Shown: positions 1 through 9,282, counted from the first letter of the stretch. The stretch is DNA of 48,062 bases from Pseudoxanthomonas suwonensis (GCA_003240695.1 QFNC01000021.1:1-48062); one strand, 5' to 3'. Made by a program: numbers and translations. The notes: a model not told the origin generated them from the sequence alone.

Positions 1-966
1 CCCCTGCGCGCGCGGGCACACGATGCCGGGAATGGCGTCCATCACGGCCATCACCTGGTCGCGCTTGGCCTGGAATTCGCGCACCTTGGCTTCGGGCACT
101 TCCTGCGGCCCGGACAACGCGGCCAGCGCCGCGGCATTCACCACTTCCGGCAGGCTGGTGATGTGGTTGGAATTCATCACGGTGACGGCATTGGCCACCA
201 CCTCCGGACCGACCATGAATCCCACCCGCCAGCCGGGCATGCCGTAGGTCTTGGACAGGGAATCCAGGAAGATCACCCGGTCGCGCAGTTCCGGCCGCGC
301 ATGCACGACGTTGTGGTAGCCCACGCCATCGAACACCATGCGGTTGTAGATGTCGTCTGTGATGATCCAGGTGTCCGGATGGCGCACCAGCACGTCGGCC
401 AGCGCCGCGATTTCCGCCTGCGTGTACACCATGCCGGTGGGGTTGGACGGGTTGTTTAACAGGAACACGCGCGGTTTCTTCGCCAGCGCGGCATCCAGCT
501 GCGCCGGCGTCAACTTGTACTGCTGCTCGGGCGGACACGGCAGCAGGTCGATGCGCAGGTTCAGGATCTCGGCGATGTCGAGATAACTGGTCCAGTACGG
601 CGTAGGGAAGGCGATGCCGTCGCCTTCGTCCAGCAGCACTTCGTACAGGTTGTAGATCATGTGCTTGGCGCCCACGCCCACGGCGCAGTTGCTGCGCGTG
701 TACCCGGTCAGGCCGATCGCCTCGATGTGCTGCAGGAAGGCATCCAGCACCGCCGGCGTGCCCCGGTTGCTGCCGTACTGGCCGCTGTCGTGCACCAGCG
801 CTTCACGCGCCGCGTCGTAAACGTGGTCGCCGGGCAGGAAATTGGGAACACCGATCGAGAAGCTGATGATGTCGCGCCCTGCGCCCTTCAATTGCTTGGC
901 CTTTTCGGCCACCAGCATGATCGCGCTGGGCTTGGCGCGGGCGATGCGCCGTGACAGTTGTGGCAT
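1..966 (-). CDS. class I/II PLP-dependent aminotransferase, C-terminus cut by the window edge
   Basis: The reading frame is open from an ATG at 966-964 to the window edge, giving 322 residues without a stop. It starts MPQLSRRIARAKPSAIMLV, as aspartate/alanine-type fold-I aminotransferases do. It carries the substrate/PLP motif NNPSNPTG and the PLP-lysine motif SLSKTYGMPGWR, with the Schiff-base lysine at residue 239 (codon 250-252). The family transfers an amino group between an amino acid and a 2-oxoacid in the cytoplasm. The exact substrate (aspartate, alanine or another) cannot be read from the sequence. A GAGGT ribosome-binding site lies 8 bases before the ATG, which supports this start. 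The gene diverges from the lipoprotein cluster that begins at 1045. About 60-80 C-terminal residues should lie outside the window. Confidence 0.9.
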   Translation of the reverse strand, partial: MPQLSRRIARAKPSAIMLVAEKAKQLKGAGRDIISFSIGVPNFLPGDHVYDAAREALVHDSGQYGSNRGTPAVLDAFLQHIEAIGLTGYTRSNCAVGVGAKHMIYNLYEVLLDEGDGIAFPTPYWTSYLDIAEILNLRIDLLPCPPEQQYKLTPAQLDAALAKKPRVFLLNNPSNPTGMVYTQAEIAALADVLVRHPDTWIITDDIYNRMVFDGVGYHNVVHARPELRDRVIFLDSLSKTYGMPGWRVGFMVGPEVVANAVTVMNSNHITSLPEVVNAAALAALSGPQEVPEAKVREFQAKRDQVMAVMDAIPGIVCPRAQG

Positions 967-1044
967 TGTGCTACCTCAGCGACTTCCGGTACGGCATTCC
1001 CGGCCTGCCGGAAGTGGCGATTCGGATTGGGAGGACAGGTGCAA

Positions 1045-1791
1045 ATGTTAACACAGCACTGCACATCGACCGGCCTGTTTCCGTGGCTTCGACGACTGCT
1101 TCTGCTGGGCTGCCTTGCCCTGCTGGGCGCCTGCACCACCACCCAGGTCCGCACCGCGAAGGATGCCGGTGGACAACCCATCGGCGTGAATGGGACCGTG
1201 GTGCTGATGGAACCCGACATCGAACTGTACGAAGTCCTCGCCGGTGGCGCGCAGGAGCCGCGCAAGGCCTGGACCGACAGCGCCCGCCGCCTGTATCCGC
1301 AGGCTGCTCGCGCCGTTCTGCAGCAACAGGGCATCCCGATGAAGGCCGACTTCCACATGAACCCGGACGCCGGCGCCGACGATCCACTGCGGCAGCTGTA
1401 CCTGCTGAACCAGGCGGTGTCGATCAGCATCGTGCAGTACAGCACCCGCGGCAGCAACGGACTGCTGCGCAACAAGCATGGGCGCTTCGATTGGACCCTC
1501 GGACCCGGCGTGTCCGCCCTGCGCGAGTCCACCGGCGCCGACTACGCCTTGTTCACCTACATCCGCGACAGCTACACCAGCGGCGGCCGCGCGGCGATGC
1601 GGGTGGTCGGTTTCCTGTTGCTGGGTGGCGATATCGGTGGCGGCAAGCAACTGGGTCTGGCCTCGCTGGTGGACCTGCGCACCGGCCAGGTGGTGTGGCA
1701 CAACCTGCTGGTGGCGGAAACCGGCGACCTGCGCGATGACGCCGGCGCGCGCGAAACCGCCGGCGATCTGCTCAAGGGCATGCGGCGATGA
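1045..1791 (+). CDS. putative outer-membrane lipoprotein, first gene of an M48 protease cluster
   Basis: A 248-residue protein with a long lipoprotein signal: arginines 16-17, a leucine-rich stretch and lipobox LGAC with Cys30. It should therefore be lipidated and face the periplasm. I do not recognise a named domain. The mature part includes VVLMEPDIELYEV and ends in a region (LASLVDLRTGQVVWHN) resembling lipoproteins that report a transport or stress state. The start at 1045 was chosen because GGGAGGACAG lies just before it; an upstream in-frame ATG at 958 would bury the signal peptide. Its stop overlaps the start of the next gene (ATGA at 1788-1791), so translation is probably coupled to the M48 protease. 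Function unknown. Confidence 0.8.
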   Translation: MLTQHCTSTGLFPWLRRLLLLGCLALLGACTTTQVRTAKDAGGQPIGVNGTVVLMEPDIELYEVLAGGAQEPRKAWTDSARRLYPQAARAVLQQQGIPMKADFHMNPDAGADDPLRQLYLLNQAVSISIVQYSTRGSNGLLRNKHGRFDWTLGPGVSALRESTGADYALFTYIRDSYTSGGRAAMRVVGFLLLGGDIGGGKQLGLASLVDLRTGQVVWHNLLVAETGDLRDDAGARETAGDLLKGMRR

Positions 1792-2966
1792 CATCCTTGC
1801 TGCGTCTGCTGTTGGTGATGGTGATGGCCGTGCCGATGGCGACGGGCTGCGCCACGCGCCAGCCGCTGCGCGACAACGCCCCCGGCTCGCGCCCGCAGGC
1901 CGGCACCGATGAGGACGAGCTGTGGTACGCGATGGAACGCGCCGAAACCGAATTGAAGCGCTCACCGCAGCGGGTCACCGATCCGGCATTGAATGCCTAC
2001 GTGCGCGAGGTGGCCTGCAAGGCCGCCGCCGAGCGCTGCCGCGACCTGCGCGTGTACATCATGGATGTGCCGCACTTCAACGCCAGCATGGCACCGAACG
2101 GCGCGATGCTGGTCTGGACCGGCGCGCTGCTGCGCATGCGCGACGAGGCCGAACTGGCCTTCGTGCTGGGACACGAAACCGGCCATTACGACGCCCAGCA
2201 TTCGATCCAGCAGTGGCGCCGGTTGAAGGACACCAGCGCGGTGCTGAGCGCATTCCAGATTGTGGCGTTTGGCGCAGGCGCGGGCAATGCGGCGATGCTG
2301 GGGGCGCTGGCCGGTTACGCCACGCTGTTCAAGTACAGCCGCGACATGGAACGCGAGGCCGACCGCTTTGCCACGGCCGCATCGCTGCGCCAGGGCTACG
2401 ATGCCCAGGCCGGCGTGGACCTGTGGGCACGCATGCTGGCCGAGGAACAGAGCAAACCGTACCAGCGGCGTGGGCGCATCTTCAGCACCCATCCACCCTC
2501 CAGCGAGCGCCTGAACGACATCCGCGCGGCCGCGGCGGCCGTGGACACGCACCCGCGCGAGCGTGGACGCGACCGCTACCGCGCGGTGATGCGTCCCTTC
2601 CTGGCGCACTGGCTGGACGAAAATCTGGGCCAGCGCGAATATGCCAGCTCGATTCTGGTGATCGGCGGGCTGCTGGCCGAAGCACCGGATGCCGACCGCG
2701 GCCTGCTGACCTTCTACATGGGCGAAGCCTACCGGCGGCGCGGCGCGGCCGGTGACCGGGACCGCGCCGCCGAACTGTATGCCAAGGCCATCACGCTGCC
2801 CGGAACGCCTGCGGCGGCCTGGCGCGAACACGGTTTCGCCCTGCGCCAGCGCGGCCAGACGACACAGGCGCGGCAGGCACTGCAACGCTATCTGTCATTG
2901 GCGCCGCAGGCACAGGACCGGGCCTTCGTGCAGCGCGAACTGGATCGGTCGGGGGATTCGCCATGA
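1788..2966 (+). CDS. M48-family zinc metalloprotease lipoprotein with TPR-like C-terminus
   Basis: 392 residues. The N-terminus is a lipoprotein signal ending in ATGC (Cys21). The peptidase M48 core follows, with zinc motif HETGH at 129-133 and the third-ligand motif EREAD (Glu190), typical of Ste24/BepA-like enzymes. A substrate-cleft element (RIFSTHPPSSERL) comes next. The last 120 residues are helical with TPR-like periodicity (AELYAKAI, FALRQRGQTTQARQAL), so the architecture resembles BepA/YfgC, a periplasmic protease and chaperone acting on outer-membrane protein and LPS-transport assembly. It is shorter than BepA (about 487 residues) and, unlike BepA, is predicted to be lipidated. It overlaps both neighbours by ATGA, so the three proteins are probably made together. 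Confidence 0.9.
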   Translation: MTSLLRLLLVMVMAVPMATGCATRQPLRDNAPGSRPQAGTDEDELWYAMERAETELKRSPQRVTDPALNAYVREVACKAAAERCRDLRVYIMDVPHFNASMAPNGAMLVWTGALLRMRDEAELAFVLGHETGHYDAQHSIQQWRRLKDTSAVLSAFQIVAFGAGAGNAAMLGALAGYATLFKYSRDMEREADRFATAASLRQGYDAQAGVDLWARMLAEEQSKPYQRRGRIFSTHPPSSERLNDIRAAAAAVDTHPRERGRDRYRAVMRPFLAHWLDENLGQREYASSILVIGGLLAEAPDADRGLLTFYMGEAYRRRGAAGDRDRAAELYAKAITLPGTPAAAWREHGFALRQRGQTTQARQALQRYLSLAPQAQDRAFVQRELDRSGDSP

Positions 2967-3571
2967 CACGTCACCCGTTGCGACATGCCTTCGGCATCGG
3001 CGTGCCGGGGCTGCTGCCGGCACTGTTGCTCATCCTGCTGGCGGCGTGCTCGAGCGGCGGCCCGCTGGTGAAGCCCGGCCCGAATCCCGCCGGCGGCCGC
3101 CTGATGATCGACAGCGACATGGAATGGACCCGCTTCAGCGGCCCGCGCTACCAGCTGTGGACCATCGACGGCGAGCTGCTGAACCGGCTGTACCTGATTC
3201 CGAACGTGCGCGAGCGCGAATTCATCTTTCTCGGCCAGCGCCAGACCCAGCGGCGCCCGGATGGCGCCTTCTACCACCGCGGCATGCGCGCCGACGAACT
3301 GCAGGACCTGATCCTGGACGGACTGCGCCAGGCCGGCGCGGTCAACCTGCAGGCCGCCAACCTGCGCCCCGTGCAGTTTTCAGGTCGCGATGGCCTGCGC
3401 TTCGAATTCGAGCTGCACAACGATGAAGGCCTGAAATACCGGGGCATGGCTGCCGCCTTCGAGCACGACACCGGCCTGGCACTGGCGCTGTTCATGGCGC
3501 CGGCCACGTACTACTACCCGCGCGATGCCGCCCGGGTGGAACGCATGCTGGGCACGCTACGCCTGCGCTGA
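2963..3571 (+). CDS. putative lipoprotein, third gene of the M48 cluster
   Basis: 202 residues with a hydrophobic signal and lipobox LAAC (Cys29), so probably a periplasm-facing lipoprotein. I recognise no catalytic motif. The mature part begins with a Gly/Pro-rich linker and continues as mixed beta-strand sequence (RFEFELHNDEGLKYRG, ALALFMAPATYYYP), suggesting a small globular domain of about 160 residues. The start overlaps the stop of the M48 protease (ATGA at 2963-2966). That coupling implies a shared job, for example as a partner, inhibitor or substrate adaptor of the protease; this is inference only. Confidence 0.8.
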   Translation: MTRHPLRHAFGIGVPGLLPALLLILLAACSSGGPLVKPGPNPAGGRLMIDSDMEWTRFSGPRYQLWTIDGELLNRLYLIPNVREREFIFLGQRQTQRRPDGAFYHRGMRADELQDLILDGLRQAGAVNLQAANLRPVQFSGRDGLRFEFELHNDEGLKYRGMAAAFEHDTGLALALFMAPATYYYPRDAARVERMLGTLRLR

Positions 3572-3586
3572 AGTCCGCATGCGCGC

Positions 3587-3600
3587 TTGACCGAAATCAA
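3587..3600. promoter_or_regulatory. ANR/FNR-type binding site upstream of hemN
   Basis: TTGACCGAAATCAA matches the FNR/ANR consensus TTGAT-N4-ATCAA at 9 of 10 conserved positions. Its centre (3593.5) is about 40 bases before the hemN ATG. If it acts as a class II activator site centred at -41.5, transcription would start within a base or two of that ATG. CACACT at 3623-3628 is a possible -10. Activation of oxygen-independent hemN by FNR-family regulators under low oxygen is well established in other proteobacteria. Confidence 0.8.
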
Positions 3601-3633
3601 AGTGCAGGCGCAGGGTTCGGGCCACACTGCGGC

Positions 3634-5028
3634 ATGACCGGACACATTCCCTCGATCATCGACCTGGCGCGCCGCTACGACATCAACGGTCCGCGCTACA
3701 CCTCCTACCCAACGGCGCCGCAGTTCCGCGAGGACTTCGGACCGCAACAGTTGCGCGATGCCGTGGCCGCCAGCAATGGCGATCCGATTCCCAATGCGCT
3801 GTCGCTGTACGTGCACGTGCCGTACTGCACCAGTCCGTGTTTCTACTGCGGCTGCAACCGCATCATCACCCGCGACACGTCACGCAGCGAACCGTATCTG
3901 CAGCGGCTGGACCGCGAATCGGCGCTGATCGCACCGCTATTCGATGCCGACCGCCCGGTGGTGCAGCTGCACTTCGGTGGTGGCACGCCCAATTTCCTCA
4001 CCCCGGGGCAGCTGGTCGACACCGTGCAACGGCTGCAGCAACGCTTTCCGTTCAGCGCCGACGCCGAGCGCGACATCTCCATCGAGCTAGACCCGCGCTT
4101 CATCGACGCAGCCGGCATCGCCACGCTGGCGCAGGCCGGATTCAACCGCGCCAGTCTGGGCGTGCAGGACTTCGATCCGGACGTGCAACAGGCCGTGAAC
4201 CGCATCCAGAGCGTGGAACAAACCCGCGCCGTGGTGGATGCCTGCCGCGCGCATGGCTTCCGCTCGGTCAACATCGACCTGATCTACGGCCTGCCGAAGC
4301 AGACCACCGACGGCTTTGCCCGCACCCTGCAGACCGTGCTGGACATCCGCCCGGACCGGCTAGCGGTGTACAGCTACGCGCACCTGCCGCAACTGTTCAA
4401 GCCGCAGCGGCAACTGGATGCCAGCGCCCTGCCCGATGCCGAAACCAAGCTGCGCCTGCTGCAGCTGGCCATCGACGTGCTGGGCGATGCGGGTTACGCG
4501 TACATCGGCATGGACCATTTCGCCCTGCCCGACGACAGTCTGACCTGCGCCCAGCGCAACGGCAGCCTGCATCGCAATTTCATGGGCTACACCACACATG
4601 CCGAGACCGACCTGGTCGGCCTGGGCGTGAGCGCGATCAGCCGCATCGGCGACAGCTACAGCCAGAATCCGCGCACCCTCCCGGAATGGGAAGCCGCCGT
4701 CGATGCGGGCCGCCTGCCGGTGTGGCGCGGCATGCACTGCAGCGACGACGACATCCTGCGCCATATGGTGATCCAGCAGCTGATGTGCCACGGCCGCATC
4801 GACAGCGCCGACATCGAGCGGCAATTCCACATCGATTTCGCCGGCTACTTCGCCGATGCGCTGCGGCAGTTGCAGCCGTTGCAGGCCGACGGGCTGGTGC
4901 AGGTGGATGGGCACCGCATCCAGGTCACTGCGCAGGGGCGCTTCCTGCTGCGGGTGATCGCGATGTGCTTCGATGCCTGGCTGGCGCGACCGGCTGCCGA
5001 TCGGACACGGCACGCACGCGCCATCTGA
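3634..5028 (+). CDS. hemN: oxygen-independent coproporphyrinogen III dehydrogenase HemN
   Basis: 464 residues, the usual HemN length. It is a radical-SAM enzyme that decarboxylates coproporphyrinogen III to protoporphyrinogen IX in anaerobic haem synthesis (cytoplasm). The N-terminus shows the HemN signature DINGPRYTSYPTAPQF. The cluster motif CxxxCxxCxC is at Cys65, Cys69, Cys72 and Cys74, followed by FGGGTPNFL, IYGLPKQT, GMDHFALP and HRNFMGYTT, all characteristic of true HemN rather than HemW. The C-terminus (MCFDAWL...RHARAI) matches the expected ending, so the gene is complete even though a decayed receptor gene begins 2-3 bases after the stop. No Shine-Dalgarno is seen; with the ANR box upstream, the mRNA may be leaderless. 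Confidence 0.96.
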   Translation: MTGHIPSIIDLARRYDINGPRYTSYPTAPQFREDFGPQQLRDAVAASNGDPIPNALSLYVHVPYCTSPCFYCGCNRIITRDTSRSEPYLQRLDRESALIAPLFDADRPVVQLHFGGGTPNFLTPGQLVDTVQRLQQRFPFSADAERDISIELDPRFIDAAGIATLAQAGFNRASLGVQDFDPDVQQAVNRIQSVEQTRAVVDACRAHGFRSVNIDLIYGLPKQTTDGFARTLQTVLDIRPDRLAVYSYAHLPQLFKPQRQLDASALPDAETKLRLLQLAIDVLGDAGYAYIGMDHFALPDDSLTCAQRNGSLHRNFMGYTTHAETDLVGLGVSAISRIGDSYSQNPRTLPEWEAAVDAGRLPVWRGMHCSDDDILRHMVIQQLMCHGRIDSADIERQFHIDFAGYFADALRQLQPLQADGLVQVDGHRIQVTAQGRFLLRVIAMCFDAWLARPAADRTRHARAI

Positions 5029-5030
5029 CC

Positions 5031-6493
5031 CGCATCCTGGTGGACGGGGGTGGAAACCATCGCCTCCTGCCCCAACCACATGAACCCGCCGTTGTCGTAC
5101 ATCGATCCGTCGCGGGTGGAGAGCATCCAGGTGTATGCCGGCATTACGCCGGTCAGTGCCGGTGGCGACAGCATTGGTGGCAGCATCGTGCTGCAACCGG
5201 TGGCGCCGTGCTATGCCGGCAGTGGCGAGGGCTGGAACCTGCACGGCACGCTGACAGCCTTCCATCGCAGCAACGGCGATGCCCGCGGCGGCAACGTGAC
5301 GACCACCCTGGCCGACGACCGCCTGAGCATCCGCTACGACGGCGCCATCGCCCGCGCCGGCAACGACGACACCGCCGAGCCGTTCCGCAGCAGCACGGCC
5401 ACCGGCCGCGAAGGACATGCGCTGCCGCTGGACGAAGTAGGTTCCACTGCCTACCAGACCCGCAACCATGCCTGAACGTGGCCTGGCGCAACGACCGGCA
5501 CCTGCTGCAGGCCACGCTGAGCCATCAGGACATCCGTACCAGCTGTATCCCAACCAGCGCATGGACATGCTGGAAAAAACCCAGAATCGCGCCAGATTGG
5601 CCTGGCTGGGGCGCTTCGACTGGGGCAGCCTGCAGGCCCAGGCCTGGCGCGAACACGTGCGCCACGTGATGGACTTCGGTGCTGACAAGCAATTCTGGTA
5701 CGGCATGCAGGCGATGGTGCCGGGCAATCCCATCGACACCCGCGCCTGTGCACCGATCGGTCCGATGTGCGCATCGGGCATGCCCATGCACACCGAAAGC
5801 CGCACCACCGGCGTCACAGTCACCGCAACCATGACCCCCGATGATGCAACCCTGTGGCGGTTCGGGGTCGAAACGCTGCGCTACCGTCTGGACGACTGGT
5901 GGCCGCCATCCGGCGGCATGATCTGGCCGGGTACCTTATGGAACATCCGCGACGGCTGCCGCGACCGCAGCTCGGCCTTCGTGGAATGGGAATCGCGCTG
6001 GAATCCGCGCTGGATGTCGCTGCTGGACGCGCGTGTCACCCACCTGTCCACCGATGTCGGCCGGGTGCGCGGTTACGACATCGACCCCGCACCGCCCGGC
6101 TCGTCCATGGCCACCCATGCCGAAGCAGCCGCCTTCCACGGCCGCGCCCGTCGCCGCAGCGACCCGGCCGTGGACGTGACCGCGCTGCTGCGCTTCAGCC
6201 TGAGCGGGCGCTGCGCCGCGGAAATCGGCTATGCGCACAAGGTGCGGATGCCCAATCTGTACGAACGCTATGCCTGGTCGTCTTGGGCGATGGCTGCCGC
6301 GATGGTCAACACCGCCGCCGACGGCAAAGGCTACGTCTGCGTGGAAAACCTGCTGGATCAGGCCTACCGGCTGCCGCTGGGCGGTGCCTACACCGCGCAG
6401 GGCCGCACCATGGTCATCAACGGCATTCCCTGGGGTAGCGCCGTGCCGGGACCGGGCCGTTCGTTCTACCTGCGTACCGGAATCGGGTTCTGA
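5031..6493 (+). pseudogene. TonB-dependent receptor, decayed (truncated, frameshifted, internal deletion)
   Basis: Pieces of one outer-membrane TonB-dependent receptor lie in three frames. Plug sequence starts abruptly after hemN (RILVDG at 5031-5048) with no signal peptide or TonB box. An extra G in the G run 5046-5050 shifts it into the frame of CPNHMNPPLSYIDPSRVES. A stop at 5473-5475 ends that frame. Barrel sequence continues as LNVAWRNDRHLLQATLSHQD in another frame and returns near 5535 as YQLYPNQRMDMLEKTQNRA. The final frame runs to 6493 and ends in GIGF, the terminal aromatic of outer-membrane barrels. Near 6335-6345, GKGYVC joins directly to VENLLDQAYRLPLGGAY; in intact receptors as I recall them, these segments are separated by a couple of hundred residues. 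The combination argues for a real pseudogene. Confidence 0.88.
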
Positions 6494-6496
6494 TGC

Positions 6497-6551
6497 CGGA
6501 AAAGACCGATGCCGCGCGGCACCGGATATTCCGGTGTTTGCGCGGCATCGG
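6497..6551 (-). terminator. strong inverted repeat, likely ppiB terminator
   Basis: Outer 12-base arms (CCGATGCCGCGC at 6506-6517, GCGCGGCATCGG at 6540-6551) enclose a second perfect 7-base hairpin (CACCGGA / TCCGGTG, loop 6527-6529). GG opposite TTT between them could form wobble pairs, making an almost continuous stem of about 21 bp. On the minus strand the hairpin is followed by GGTCTTTTCC, so it suits termination of ppiB. It may also stop read-through from the receptor pseudogene on the plus strand, though there is no T tract on that side. Confidence 0.7.
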
Positions 6552-6583
6552 CATTGATCCTTGAATCGGTGATCAACGGCGGC

Positions 6584-7078
<495 letters not shown>

Positions 7079-7293
7079 GGGGTTTGCTCCGCGGTGGTGG
7101 TGGAAGACCGGCTACAGATCGAGACGATTGGTGCCGTTTTCAAGCCCGATGATCCTCGCGGCGGCGGACTGATGGCCGGTGGCCACCGATCCGCATTGCG
7201 ATGCTGAACAAACCAGTGTCCCGGAACGGTCATCCAGCCCGGTATACTTGGCGGCTGCCCATTCTTCCGGAAGCCGCCCTGCGGCGCGTTCGC

Positions 7294-9138
7294 ATGTCCA
7301 TCGCCAATCTTCGCAACATCGCCATCGTGGCCCACGTGGACCACGGCAAGACCACCCTGGTCGACCAGCTGCTGAAGCAGTCGGACACGCTGGACGAGCG
7401 CACCGTGCTGTCCGAGCGGGTGATGGACAGCGGCGACATCGAAAAGGAACGCGGCATCACCATCCTGTCGAAGAACACCGCGATCCGCTGGAAATCCCCG
7501 TCCGGCGAGGAGTACCGCATCAACATCGTCGACACCCCCGGCCACGCCGATTTCGGCGGCGAGGTGGAGCGGGTCTTGTCGATGGTGGATTCGGTGCTGA
7601 TCCTGGTGGACGCGATGGACGGGCCGATGCCGCAGACCCGCTTCGTCACCCAGAAGGCGTTCGCGATGGGCTTCAAGCCGATCGTGGTGGTGAACAAGGT
7701 GGATCGCCCCGGCGCACGTCCCAGCTGGGTGCTGGACCAGACCTTCGACCTGTTCGACCGCCTGGGCGCCACCGACGAGCAGCTGGATTTCCCGGTGGTG
7801 TACGCCTCCGGCCTGCAGGGCTATGCCGGCATGGACGACTCGGTGCGCGAGGGCGACATGACTCCGCTGTTCCAGGCCATCATCGACCACGTGCCGGTGC
7901 CGCCGGTGAGCGAGGAAGGCCCGTTCCAGATGCGCGTCACCTCGCTCGACTACAACAACTACGTCGGCGTGATCGGTGTCGGCCGCATCCAGCGCGGCAA
8001 GGTGAAGACCAACCAGGCGGTGACCGTGGTCGGCACCGATGGCAAGACCCGCAACGCCAAAGTGCTGCAGGTGCTCGGCTTCATGGGCCTGGAGCGCGTG
8101 GAAGTGCCGGAGGCGCAGGCCGGCGACATCATCGCCTTCTCGGGCGTGGAAGGCGTGGGCATTTCCGAAACGCTGTGCGACCCCGCGGCGGTGGAACAGT
8201 TGCCGGTGCTGAGCGTGGATGAACCCACCATCAGCATGACCTTCCAGGTGAACGATTCGCCGTTTGCGGGGGTGAAGGATCGCAGCGGCGGCAAGTTCCT
8301 CACCTCGCGCCAGCTGCGCGACCGCCTGACCCGCGAAACGCAGCACAACGTGGCGCTGAAGGTCGAGGACACGCAGGACGCCGACAAGTTCAAGGTCAGC
8401 GGCCGTGGGGAACTGCACCTGTCGATCCTGATCGAGACAATGCGCCGCGAAGGCTACGAGCTGGCCGTGTCGCGTCCGGAAGTGATCATCCGCGAGATCG
8501 ACGGGGTGCTGCAGGAGCCGTACGAACAACTGGTGGTGGATCTGGACGAGCAGTACCAGGGAGGGGTGATGGGGCGCCTGGGCGAGCGCAAGGCATTGCT
8601 GCAGACGATGGAGCCGGACGGCAAGGGTCGCGTGCGCATGGAATTCATCATTCCCGCGCGCGGGCTGATCGGTTTCCAGACCGAGTTCCGCACGCTCACG
8701 GCCGGCACCGGCCTGCTGTTCCACGTGTTCGACCATTACGGCCCGAAGGCCGATGGCACCATCGGCCAACGCCAGAACGGCGTGCTGATTTCCAACGGCA
8801 CCGGCCCGTCCCCGGCGTACGCGCAAATGGCGATGCAGGAACGCGGGCGACTGATGATCGACCCGGGCGAGGAAATCTACGAAGGCCAGATCGTCGGCAT
8901 CCACGCCAAGGACAACGACCTCACCGTCAATGCGCTGCGCGGCAAGCAGCTGACCAACTTCCGCGCTGCCGGCAAGGACGATGACGAAGGGCTGATTCCG
9001 CCGGTGAAGCTGTCGCTGGAACAGGCGCTGGAATTCATCGACGACGACGAACTGGTGGAAGTCACGCCGAAGCAGATCCGTCTGCGCAAGAAATTCCGCA
9101 CCGAAAACGACCGAAAGCGCGCCAGCCGCGCCGCCTGA
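7294..9138 (+). CDS. typA: ribosome-associated GTPase TypA/BipA
   Basis: 614 residues, normal for TypA/BipA, a translational GTPase that binds the 70S ribosome and acts in assembly of the large subunit and growth at low temperature or under stress. The G domain starts at once: P-loop AHVDHGKTT (13-21), effector region ERGITI, G3 DTPGHADF, G4 NKVD. Then come domain II (YNNYVGVIGVGRI), EF-G-like domains III and V (GRGELHLSILIETMRREGYE, IIPARGLIGFQTEF) and the TypA-specific C-terminal domain (LTNFRAAGKDD, LTVNALRGK). An in-frame ATG at 7201 exists, but the family begins with MSIxNLRNIAIV, so 7294 is the start. TATACT at 7243-7248 is a possible -10 with no clear -35. Confidence 0.97.
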   Translation: MSIANLRNIAIVAHVDHGKTTLVDQLLKQSDTLDERTVLSERVMDSGDIEKERGITILSKNTAIRWKSPSGEEYRINIVDTPGHADFGGEVERVLSMVDSVLILVDAMDGPMPQTRFVTQKAFAMGFKPIVVVNKVDRPGARPSWVLDQTFDLFDRLGATDEQLDFPVVYASGLQGYAGMDDSVREGDMTPLFQAIIDHVPVPPVSEEGPFQMRVTSLDYNNYVGVIGVGRIQRGKVKTNQAVTVVGTDGKTRNAKVLQVLGFMGLERVEVPEAQAGDIIAFSGVEGVGISETLCDPAAVEQLPVLSVDEPTISMTFQVNDSPFAGVKDRSGGKFLTSRQLRDRLTRETQHNVALKVEDTQDADKFKVSGRGELHLSILIETMRREGYELAVSRPEVIIREIDGVLQEPYEQLVVDLDEQYQGGVMGRLGERKALLQTMEPDGKGRVRMEFIIPARGLIGFQTEFRTLTAGTGLLFHVFDHYGPKADGTIGQRQNGVLISNGTGPSPAYAQMAMQERGRLMIDPGEEIYEGQIVGIHAKDNDLTVNALRGKQLTNFRAAGKDDDEGLIPPVKLSLEQALEFIDDDELVEVTPKQIRLRKKFRTENDRKRASRAA

Positions 9139-9191
9139 GCTGAATCCATCGCATGTCCCGTTCCGGGCGGGGCGGCGATGCCGGCTGCTGG

Positions 9192-9197
9192 TATCCT
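9192..9197 (+). promoter_or_regulatory. candidate -10 box of the tRNA-Arg gene
   Basis: TATCCT ends 8 bases before the first base of the tRNA, so transcription would start almost at the mature 5' end. No recognisable -35 lies 16-18 bases upstream, so this is a weak call. Confidence 0.35.
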
Positions 9198-9205
9198 ATG
9201 CGCAC

Positions 9206-9282
9206 GCCCCCGTAGCTCAGCTGGATAGAGCGTCCCCCTCCTAAGGGGAAGGTCGTGCGTTCAAATCGCGCCGGGGGCGCCA
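9206..9282 (+). tRNA. tRNA-Arg (anticodon CCT)
   Basis: Complete 77-base cloverleaf. The acceptor arms GCCCCCG (9206-9212) and CGGGGGC (9272-9278) pair perfectly. The D arm is GCTC...GAGC, the anticodon stem TCCCC/GGGGA closes the loop CTCCTAA, and the T arm GTGCG/CGCGC closes TTCAAAT. Discriminator G and an encoded CCA (9280-9282) end the gene. Anticodon CCT reads AGG, a rare arginine codon in a G+C-rich genome. Confidence 0.97.

Noticed and set aside
3837..5669. A 610-codon frame across hemN and the receptor relic
   Set aside because: Out-of-frame Arg-rich sequence over hemN. Only its tail (about 5470-5540) is a true receptor fragment, counted in the pseudogene.
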